DNA from: Isoetes taiwanensis
Taxonomy: Eukaryota > Streptophyta > Lycopodiopsida > Isoetales > Isoetaceae
NCBI GenBank assembly: GCA_021234155.1
Contig: JAJEKV010000039.1
Coordinates: 11,359,077-11,423,076 of the forward strand
Length of the DNA: 64,000 nucleotides
Direction: 5' to 3'
Each line of letters begins with the position of its first letter. Position 1 is the first letter of the stretch. Shown here piece after piece: positions 55,292 through 64,000 of the stretch. The notes under the pieces are model-generated. The model did not search any database. It was given only the letters and a program-made list of their open reading frames with translations, and had not been told where the DNA came from. Made by a program: the position numbers and the translations under genes.

Positions 55292-57103
55292 ATGCTTGCT
55301 CAATTTACATGCTTGTATATGGCAATTGCAGAAGATGTTCATCTTAGTCATCTCAGAAGTTGCAAAGATCTGTCGCATGAACAAGCATTTGGGAAATCAG
55401 ACCGTACGGTTCTCGATGCTGATCACAGGGAATTGATTCTGAAACTTCCACATAGGCCATATTCACACCAGCCCACAAACGTAATGGACGGTCCTAGCAT
55501 AGATGGTATTATTCTTCGGTTACAAAAGTGTGGAAGGACAAAGAATCTCCCAGAGGTAAGACAGCTACATCAATGGATTAATAAATTTGATGTTCAAAGA
55601 AATATTTTTTTAGAAAATCATCTCATAAAAGCATATGGTAGATGTGGATCCTTGTCAGATGCTTTAGCAGTGTTTGATAATATGGGGAGGAGGAATTCAT
55701 ATTCTTGGGTTAGTATGATTAAGGTTTGCATCCAACAAGGGAGCATGAAAAGGGCTCTACAACTTTTTGAAGCAATGCCTCAAAGGAATGCAATGTCTTG
55801 GAATCTCATGATTGTTGCTTATGTCCAGAAAGGTAGGATGAATGATGCCCTTCAACTTTTTAAACGGATGCCTCAGCAAGATGTAGTTGCATGGAACGCC
55901 ATGATTGCAGGATATGTTCAGCATGGTAGGTTCAAGAAGGCTGTTCAATTTTTTGAAGACATGCCTGTGCGGGATGTTGTATCTTGGACCACCATGATCA
56001 GTGCATACTCAAGAAATGGACAACTGTCTGAGGCTCGTAATCTTTTTGACAAAATGCCTCATCGAAATATTGTTTCATGGAATGCAATGATCACTGGTTA
56101 TAGTTCTCAAGGGCAAATTGAAGAAGCCCTTTATCTATTTACACAGATGCCTGAACGTGATGTTGTGTCATGGACTGCCATCATTGAGGGATATGTTCAG
56201 CAAGATCAGATTGACGAGGCACTGAAGTACTTTAAGCAAATGCCTCAACGCGATGTCATTTCCTGGACTGCCATGCTTGTAGGTTATGCTGAGAGGGGTC
56301 AACTTAAGGAGGCCCTCCACCTTTTTAAGCAAATGCCAGAGCGAGATGTGGTTTCATGGAATGCGATGATTTCTGCATATTGTCAGCAAGGCCAAATGGA
56401 GGAAGCATTTGAACTTTTTGGGCAGATGCCAGTACGAAATTCTGTCTCATGGAATACTATAATAGCAGGGTATGCTTTGGCTGGACACTTTGCAGACGCC
56501 ATTCGTTTGTTTGAACAGATGCCTGAGAAAAATGTGATTTCTTGGAATTCCATGGTAGCAGGGTTTGGGCAAAATGGGCGACTTGAGGAGGCTCTTAAAT
56601 TTTTCAGAGAAATGCCTGGACGTAATATAATTTCATGGAATGCATTAATTGGTTCATTTGCCCAACACGGATATGGAAAAGTTGCTTTCAGAATCTTTCA
56701 CGAAATGCAGGCTGAAGGTAGTGCACCTGATGAGGCCACGTTTGGGAGCCTTCTGTCAGCATGCAGCCATGATGGCCTTATTGATGAAGGTTGTCATGCT
56801 TTTATTTCTGTAGGTTCAGATTATTACATCACTCCCCTGATAGAACACTACAACTGCATAATTGATCTCCTTGGCAGAGCAGGATGGCTAGATCTTGCTG
56901 AAACTCTAATTAACAATGTACCCGTTCAACCTGGAGATACACTCTGGATGGCTTTACTTGGATCATGTCGAAATTATGCTTCTTTTGATCATGCGAAACG
57001 TGTTGCTAAACACACATTTTCTTTGAATCCAAATAAATCTGCAGCATATGTGCTGTTATCAAATATATATGCTGCAGCTAATGAAGATAGGAAGGAAACA
57101 TGA
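55292..57103 (+). CDS. PPR protein, S-type repeat array with partial E domain
   Basis: An intact, intronless frame of 603 residues. After about 90 N-terminal residues, probably organelle-targeting although no clear cleavage site was identified, come about twelve PPR motifs. Eleven are near-uniform 31-residue units built on the pattern F.QMP.RDVVSWNAMI.GY...G...EA. A longer motif (APDEATFGSLLSACSHDGLI) precedes an E1/E2-like region (HYNCIIDLLGRAGWLDLAET ... YVLLSNIYAAANED). The E2 part stops early, before any E+ or DYW domain. Such proteins bind single-stranded organelle RNA, one base per motif, and E-class members recruit editing factors. This is the only clearly intact host gene in the window. 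A LINE fragment begins within 30 bp of the stop and may have cut off the C-terminus. Confidence 0.92.
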   Translation: MLAQFTCLYMAIAEDVHLSHLRSCKDLSHEQAFGKSDRTVLDADHRELILKLPHRPYSHQPTNVMDGPSIDGIILRLQKCGRTKNLPEVRQLHQWINKFDVQRNIFLENHLIKAYGRCGSLSDALAVFDNMGRRNSYSWVSMIKVCIQQGSMKRALQLFEAMPQRNAMSWNLMIVAYVQKGRMNDALQLFKRMPQQDVVAWNAMIAGYVQHGRFKKAVQFFEDMPVRDVVSWTTMISAYSRNGQLSEARNLFDKMPHRNIVSWNAMITGYSSQGQIEEALYLFTQMPERDVVSWTAIIEGYVQQDQIDEALKYFKQMPQRDVISWTAMLVGYAERGQLKEALHLFKQMPERDVVSWNAMISAYCQQGQMEEAFELFGQMPVRNSVSWNTIIAGYALAGHFADAIRLFEQMPEKNVISWNSMVAGFGQNGRLEEALKFFREMPGRNIISWNALIGSFAQHGYGKVAFRIFHEMQAEGSAPDEATFGSLLSACSHDGLIDEGCHAFISVGSDYYITPLIEHYNCIIDLLGRAGWLDLAETLINNVPVQPGDTLWMALLGSCRNYASFDHAKRVAKHTFSLNPNKSAAYVLLSNIYAAANEDRKET

Positions 57104-57129
57104 AATGAGATGCTTATTTTTCATGGATG

Positions 57130-57720
57130 GCAATAGATGCTGCAGCCTTGTGAAGGTCTTGATACGGTTCCTTGGAAAGGACCGTTTCATAGACTAAAAG
57201 TACTAGGCCTTCCTTGGTTCATAGACTCAAAGTACTAGGCCTTCCTCATAAGCTGATTTGGGCAGCGTTGTCTTTTTGTGAGAATGATGTAGGTCAATGG
57301 TTGGAGGAAGTGCGCACCATTGGAGTTAAGCAAGGTTGTCCGCTCTCCCCCTTATGTGGACTTTACATTGATGAGCAAGCTCCATGCTTGCACAAGAATG
57401 CATCCCAATCTTGCTTTATGCTCATGATGTTGTATTGATGTCTTCCTCCCCTCAAGGCCTTCAGAAATATTTGATAGCCTTAGAGGCATTTTGTACAGAA
57501 AGGGAGCTACAGGTTAAAGATGAAGATGATGGTGTTTAACAGTTATTTGAAGGGATTGAAGGAGAATTCTTTCTTCTTTGCGGGCAACCTGTGGAATGGA
57601 GTTCTCATGTCCTGGTTTCAGCTTGAGAAGTGCTGCTCCCTGTCTAGAATGACCAGAAGTAAACCCTTGGTGCCTCATCAAAAAAGGTGCCGAATAACGT
57701 TAAGCCCTTAAAGCTGGAAG
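57130..57720 (+). pseudogene. LINE reverse-transcriptase fragment
   Basis: On the plus strand, LKVLGLPHKLIWAALSFCEN and VRTIGVKQGCPLSPLCGLYI (RT motifs 4-5) precede LLYAHDVVLMSSSPQGLQKY, the catalytic box with YADD changed to YAHD. LEAFCTERELQVK and the following MVFNS complete the fragment. Stops and shifts interrupt it. A 32-bp unit (TTCATAGACT.AAAGTACTAG) is repeated in tandem at 57,186-57,246. There is no endonuclease. Confidence 0.75.
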
Positions 57721-60700
57721 TTGCTTTTCAAGCAGAGCCCTTGCATAAGTTATGCATTTTGAGAAAACACAAGAGGGCCAGATGAGACTCCCTTGCAACA
57801 AAAAGGAGCAAACAATGGAACGGAACAGGTATGGAAACTGCATTTGAAAACAAAAAAGCTACTAACAGTTTGAACAATAAGTGAAGTGAGATACATGCAG
57901 TATCTTAGGTCAGTTGCTCATCCAGCCCACATACAGTAGCAGTTTAAGACAATAATAGACAGTAGCTAAATACAAATTTGAGACAAATTGACATCATTCA
58001 TCATCATCTACATCATAATTCTTCATTCTACATTGGGGGTCTCCCAGTAATCACATTGCCATTTTCTTTCTCCTGATTCCACTGTGCAGCCAGAATAGTG
58101 GCATGCTTTTTGAATAGCCAATGGATTTTCTTCCCTGTCCTCTAACTCTTGATGCTTGAACTCTGTCTGGAATAAGGGGCAAGGAGAAGAAGAGCCTTCT
58201 GTGAATTGGAAAGGAAAAAAGAGATCTAGGTGCAGGCATCTTCCAGAGATAGTGCATATGATAGAATCAAGGAATCATAGGTGTCAATTTTGACTTAGAT
58301 TTGGCTGTTTCACTCGTATAGGGGCTAAGGTGTGTTATGATGCAGAGAACAGGATCCTCGCCAAGCCACTGACATCCACTGCTTCATATTTTCCTTTCAT
58401 GTAACAATGCTATAATATATTATATATGCACATTTGGAATCTGATGCAAGGTAGATTCTGCTTTGATGAATCCTGTTATCAAAATATTTGCTCAAGGTTC
58501 GGCTCACTGTTATCTTCAACGAAGATCAGCGATCGCTTGTTTTAAGGCTAAGGCCTAAATGTTTTAATCACAGATATGATTCATGGAACAATCCAGAACT
58601 ATCTACAAACATGTGAGATTAAAATGAAGGTAAAATTTATGTCATATCGGCAAGGGCATGTGTCTTTTATGTTATCAACACAGATGAAAAGCTCCAGTTT
58701 TTATCATCCATCACGTAGAATTCGATTTTCCTTGATCCGACATTTGAAGGTTGTGGTTTGGAATTTAACCTTGCTGTTCTTTATCATTGGTCGATTGAAG
58801 GTGCATGTTTGCTGTCAATTCAGGTTTTACGTCACGTTTCAATATTCCCGGCAATGTTTGAACCAGTCAAGATGTTTGAGATGTCAACAAGTTAAATTAT
58901 TATTAATTACCACAAGGATCCAACGTAGAAATGGTCGCTTTTGAAAGGCCTCGGAAGGTCGCTTTTATGCTGATAGGTTTATTTTTTTGTAGTGCATGGC
59001 ATTTACATCAAGTTTTTAGCAGGGTTGCCCTAACCCCCGCACGATTTCCTGCATTCTAGCTATGCCACGTGTCGTGCCACGTCACCTGAAATCGTCTTGA
59101 GCCGTCCGATTCTCTAATTTCCAATCCTAGGGCCGGAAATTAGAAACTTCAAGTAATTCTCTGCCGGAGTAATTTCTGGGGCAAGTAGTCGCCGCTGTTA
59201 ACTGTCCAGATCCTTGGCCAGATCCTTGATGCATGCTTAATTGTCTTTCTTCTCTTGTATTTTTTGACAAAGATGAGGGTTCTTTTGCAAAGCGAAGGAT
59301 TTGGAAGACTCCTCCGTTCTGCTAACAATTGTGACGAGTCTTTAAATCTACCAGATTCTTGACGATTCTTGAATTTTACCGCAGAGCCCGGTATGAGCCA
59401 ACGATGCAAATGCGACTCCATACAATCCGCATGTAAGTTTGCTCTGACCTAGGCCTCACTTTTCGGGATACGGACCAGATTCGAGGATAGAACTGCTCAG
59501 CAAATAGGATTATCTTGCTTGCCTGCCTATCAAGGAATATTAATATAGAATAGTTTATGGGTTTCTGAGACCGGTTAGTTTCTGTAACTTTTCCCCTGCA
59601 ACACTTGTTCCAGATCTGAGAAACATCTGTTAATGTGTTGGAAGAGGTTCCGCTTCCCTGATTAAGCATGCAATATCTTATCGCTCTCCTTTAAAAGCTG
59701 TGAAACATGAATCTTCACTGCATACTATTAGGTCAAAATCCTCTTATGCTCTTATGGAGCATGCATTATCTTACCTCTACAACTCTCTCTGGAGCGAAAG
59801 CCTGATTCTTCACTGTTGCTTATTTTCAAATCCAAATCCTCTTACGGTTTAATGGATATTCATACTTCTCAGAGCAATTCATAGTTGATTGCAATCATTT
59901 AAGTCGTTTTATTACTTATGATTTAATGTACCTGTAGAATTGTCAATTAATATTATGCTTGGACTGCAGAAACACAAGCATGATTCCATTCGCGACTCCA
60001 TCAGCAGGCACAATATCTATATGGCATGTTTTGACCATGAAAAATCAAAGTCGAGGAAGAGGTGGATTCCAGTATTACTCGCCACATTTGCAAATTCCAT
60101 GCGGTGAAATCATGTGCTTGAGCGGATTTGCTTATTTGGAGCTTTGATATTCAGGTACTTATCCTCATGGTTTTGCTATTTAGGCATGATAATTTACTGA
60201 ACAAAGGGACATGAATAGTTTTTCAATTTTCTCCTCTTAACGGTCTCCCAATCAAACAAACCCAATCCTGAATGTAAATGCATCAATAAGAGGACTAGTA
60301 ACATCAAATTAGTTCTTGATGTCATTGTTTTGGCTTGAAAAAATTCTTATCTAACCAAGAGGCTTACAATCCAACATTGTCATCTGCAGCAAATCAGCTA
60401 ATGCCCAACGGTTGAAGTTGAAAAAGCATCAAAAGAATTCTAAAATGCCGTTTATCTTATATCGCAACTTGGGGACACAATCCTGCACATAACCTATTAT
60501 ATAACCTATTATGGCCCTCTCAAAACCTCTGATGGCACAAAGATAGTATCTCCATATTAGAGACTAGTAGTCCTGAATGTGACTGTTTTTTCCTTTAAAT
60601 AATCCCTGGGAATGGTGGCATACTCATGCTATGTGAGCATAATAGTCATCTAGTTTGGTCTTTTGCTATACTAGCTTACATTGAATTTCGTGGTCTTACA

Positions 60701-63100
60701 TATGTTGTCATTCCAGGTCCTCACTGCCCTCTATGAACTCCATGCAACAATGGATTGGAGAACCCATACAGCAATTCTTTGCAGGCGTTTCTAACAAACA
60801 AGCGTGGGTATCCTTTCCTTCCAAAAGCCTCCAAAACTTGATCACATTGCTTTTTCGATAACTCTGTACAGGTATTTTACAATAGTTGTCCTCTTAAGGA
60901 GAGGAACTATATATTAAAAGCAAAGTTTTTTCTTGTTGCACAAAGACTCAAAGACCTTCAAAGAGTAGCAGGTTTATTACTGATGATTTAATCATTCCTC
61001 CTTTCTCTACCATCAAGAGCATAGATCTGCTTAATTCTTTGAACGGGCATTGTATGTTGGATCTCATGAGCCTGGAGCTTACTGTTGGGGAAAATGAGGT
61101 AACATTATACTGCACAACTTCTTAGCCTTTAGTTATTTATTTTCTGTAAACCATTGGTTTTGGTTTGATATGTGATGGCTATTCGCGAAAGCTTCTCTCA
61201 CTTCAAAACTTCTCCTTTTAGAACTTCTCCTTTTCCTTTTTGTGTTGCTTCTCTCACTTCCTCAACTGTCGTCAATGATATCTTCAAGTCCAAAATCCAC
61301 TTAGTTCATCGAACAACATAGCTGGCTAACGAGAAATCCAGAATTCTGAAGCTCTTAGTTTTATCACAACGACTGCAAAATTTCTTTGCTTTTAATCATG
61401 TGCTTTGCATGCTAAGATGTATTATCTTTTTTATTTTTGATGAACTTTCCTACATAAGCCATACTGGGTTAGTACCATATGAGGTTTTGTCAACCGTGTA
61501 AATTAGATTGTACAGTATCCATTTCCAAAGAACCATATTATGTAATAGCAGTCCATGAGAGGAAATTCGCGAAGAGATATTATGCCCATCAATTATGCCC
61601 TTCATGAGATATTCTCATGATATCTTCATAGCATTACCAGTATGTAACATCATCTTATATGCACCTATATGTTCATAATGCTTTTATTTGAAACACAGGG
61701 GTTGCTGTATATTTTACAAACTCCCATCCACTACTAGCATTGGGTTGCTGTCATGCCTTATGGTTACTATCATGCAGTAAGAGCCTTTTTTCCGTTTGTT
61801 ATAAGGCGATAGCCTTATGTGGTAGTCTCATGTCGCCTTACCATATCAGCTATGTTTGAACTATTGCATGTTGCACATTTATGCTTGTTGTAGGTCACTA
61901 TTACCAGCTTCCTCCTTCAATTATGGATCACATGCAAATAAATGATTCTATGGTGGAGTTAAGTTTGTTTTCATTATGGGTGGTTCATGCAATAAGCTTA
62001 CACACTCTAGGTAGGCATTTTGTTCTTAATTAATTGCGAAAAGTAAACTCAAACATAGTCCAATTTTTATTCCTTTTGTTGCTTGCTCCACCTATATATT
62101 CATGGGACAGAAATCTTTGGATTAAGCATCGGTTGTATATCAAAGTGGATGGATTCTTTAATTTGTACATATATCCATGATGGGATTACGTATCTTTGTA
62201 ATTGGTTCATCTTAATGATATATACAATGTTTCTATCGATTGTGTCTTGTGTCGTTTTAATGGTACAACAAAATTTAGATAGTGTGCCCACTCAATGCAT
62301 CGTGGATATGTGTAAAGCACTTGGTTTTGATAGTATATTGCTCATGTAAATGATCTGATTAAGGCTCTAATTTAAAGGATGTCAATGTTTTGTTTTTGCA
62401 AGATAGACTATCGAGTTATGAGTATAAGACTAGAGATGACACATAGACCATTAGCCTATCATTCTTTGTAAAACCCTAATCTTCTAGGTGGTGTTTAAGG
62501 CCTTGTGTGGGAGTATAGTTTGGTGTATCTTAACTCAAATGGAGGCAATGGGATATGTTCAAGTCAAATGGAGGCAATTCCATGATAATAATGTGGGCAT
62601 GTCTTCAGTTAGAGATATGCACAGTATGGTGCAAATTGGTTTCTTTTTTTTTTAGTAGGGTTGCCTAACTTGAGGGTGCACGATTTTCTTCTTCTTTTCG
62701 GCCATGCTCCTCCCTCTCCCTCCCTCCTTCCTTCCCGTATGTTGCTTTCTGGGGATGTCCTCTTGCGATAACGTTGTCTTAAGGATTTCAGTCTTGGTAT
62801 GGGAATTTCACCCGAGTTCTCAATGGGAATACAAATATGCATAAAAATCTACGAATTTTTTCCGCAATAATGCTAACTCAACAGGAAACTTTTAGTTTCA
62901 ATTAGAACAAACCTTCTACCACGGAATTTGCCGCTTGAGTGTGATTTGCAACTATTATGCGTCTATAATTGGTGACATCTTGGTGATGTCTTTTTATCTG
63001 GGGTGTTTTGTGTGAAAACTTTCTCCCCTATCTATTCCTCAAACTAGAATTACGTACACATCCCCATCACATGGCAATCATTTTCACACCTTACTCTATA
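57721..63100. other. Long intergenic stretch, no gene seen
   Basis: AT-rich sequence with only short ORFs. The longest (122 residues at 58,576) has no recognisable features. A small perfect hairpin ATAAGGC-GATA-GCCTTAT occurs near 61,800. Nothing else stands out by eye. Confidence 0.5.
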
Positions 63101-63109
63101 ACACCCTAA

Positions 63110-63175
63110 ACATACCTTATGTCTACACCATACCTTATGTCTACCCCCATACCTTATGTCTAACCCATACCTTAT
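63110..63175 (+). repeat. Short tandem repeat CATACCTTATGTCTA
   Basis: Four imperfect copies of a 16-18 bp unit, (C)CATACCTTATGTCTAC, spaced tightly. Confidence 0.85.
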
Positions 63176-64000
63176 TATTTTTTTAAACCGGAACCATTGG
63201 GGTTTAAACCATTAGATTGGCAAGCTTAAACAATGAATACTTGTACATGCCTCTTCAACCGATGACGACCGAAACGGGTAATCAATCCCCGGAGATCCAC
63301 TCAATGTGGAATCGGGTTGAAAGTGCCACACCCGGTTTAAGGTGCAAAATCGCAATACATCAACATGAACAACCACACAAGACCGCAAAATCTGGAACGG
63401 AAGGAAGAACAAAATCGGATACAAAACGAACTGAAGAAAATTAAGCCGGTGGAAGAACAAGAAATCGAAGAACCAAGGAAAAGAAATCCTCTCAATGCAA
63501 AACGCATAAAAATCTTTGAAGCGGGGGGGAGTTGAACGGCCGAACCCAAACCGGTGTGCACCGGCCGAGGTTTGAATATGAAGACGAATCCGGAAGCATC
63601 CGGCAGGCGGTGAGGATTTGAAGCAAAGCGTGCAATCGGACAAGCATCCGGCAAAGACGGTTTTGCCGTCCCAGTCCATCCGCCCTATCCGTCGGATATG
63701 TCCATCCGCTCCACCACCCTATCCCCTTTGTCCGCAGAAGTCCACCTCACACACCCTAAATTGGGACCTTCGTCCCCAAAAAAAAACCCTTATCAATTAA
63801 AAAATCTCCCTCACCTTCAAAGCCGAGCGAAAATGATCTTTTTGCAAACCTTAACCCCAACCCATTTATTAAAAAAAAAATTGAGACATGACTTTTGCGG
63901 GGCAATAGTTCCTTAGTGTCTTTGCTCACCTATTACTATCTAATCTTCCTTTCTTCATATATTAATACATATTCTCTTCGCGATGCCACTAAAATTCAAA
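63176..64000. other. Window end, no gene supported
   Basis: The minus-strand ORFs at 63,212-63,679 (155 and 105 residues, overlapping in different frames) have no recognisable domain and look like chance frames. A-rich runs occur near 63,776 and 63,870. Confidence 0.4.

Noticed and set aside
63212-63679. Minus-strand 155-residue ORF
   Set aside because: A second frame across the same bases is equally open, composition is skewed, and no motif was found.

Overview
The window is nuclear DNA of a land plant: a repeat-rich region (about 1-48 kb) of nested transposable elements, followed by a quieter region (48-64 kb) with one clear host gene. The host gene is an intronless pentatricopeptide-repeat (PPR) protein of plant-organelle type. 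Introns follow plant rules (GTAAG donors, T-rich tails, TTGCAG acceptors), and the element families are typical of plants: Ty3 chromovirus, Tat-like Ty3, MULE and L1-like LINE. The abundance of S-type PPR repeats suggests a fern or other seed-free plant, but that is only inference.

Layout. 1-1,085: 3' end of a tyrosine-recombinase (YR) element, copy A. 1,086-1,915: part of a Tat-type LTR. 1,925-about 8,310: a truncated MULE, copy A. About 8,740-17,830 (minus strand): a chromovirus-type Ty3 retroelement whose likely 5' LTR lies at 17,828-19,330. Between its primer-binding site and gag it holds two extra genes. The first is a histone H3-related gene that starts exactly like the H3 tail, has a tail of about 275 residues and ends in a well-kept H3 histone fold. 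19,560-23,458: integrase and LTR of a Tat-like element on the plus strand. 25,150-28,984: gag, protease, archaeal-type RNase H and reverse transcriptase of a Tat-like element on the minus strand. Its LTR runs from 29,098 to 48,253 but is split by two insertions. These are a 7.3 kb YR element (29,267-36,555) with split direct repeats, and a 9.8 kb MULE (37,391-47,236) with a 9-bp target duplication, a Ulp1-type protease gene, a small second gene and an opposing transposase gene. The uninterrupted LTR at 21,391-23,458 is an empty site for both insertions, so both sets of ends can be placed to the base.

48-64 kb: a small unknown ORF with four cysteines (49,291), LINE remnants on the minus strand (52.1-54.2 kb), the PPR gene (55,292-57,103), a LINE reverse-transcriptase fragment just behind it, and then 6 kb without recognisable genes.

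Most transposon genes carry frameshifts. Copies A and B differ mainly at CTG/CAG and CG sites, often by small indels. This looks more like base-calling error at methylated cytosines than evolutionary decay, so many of the breaks may not be real.
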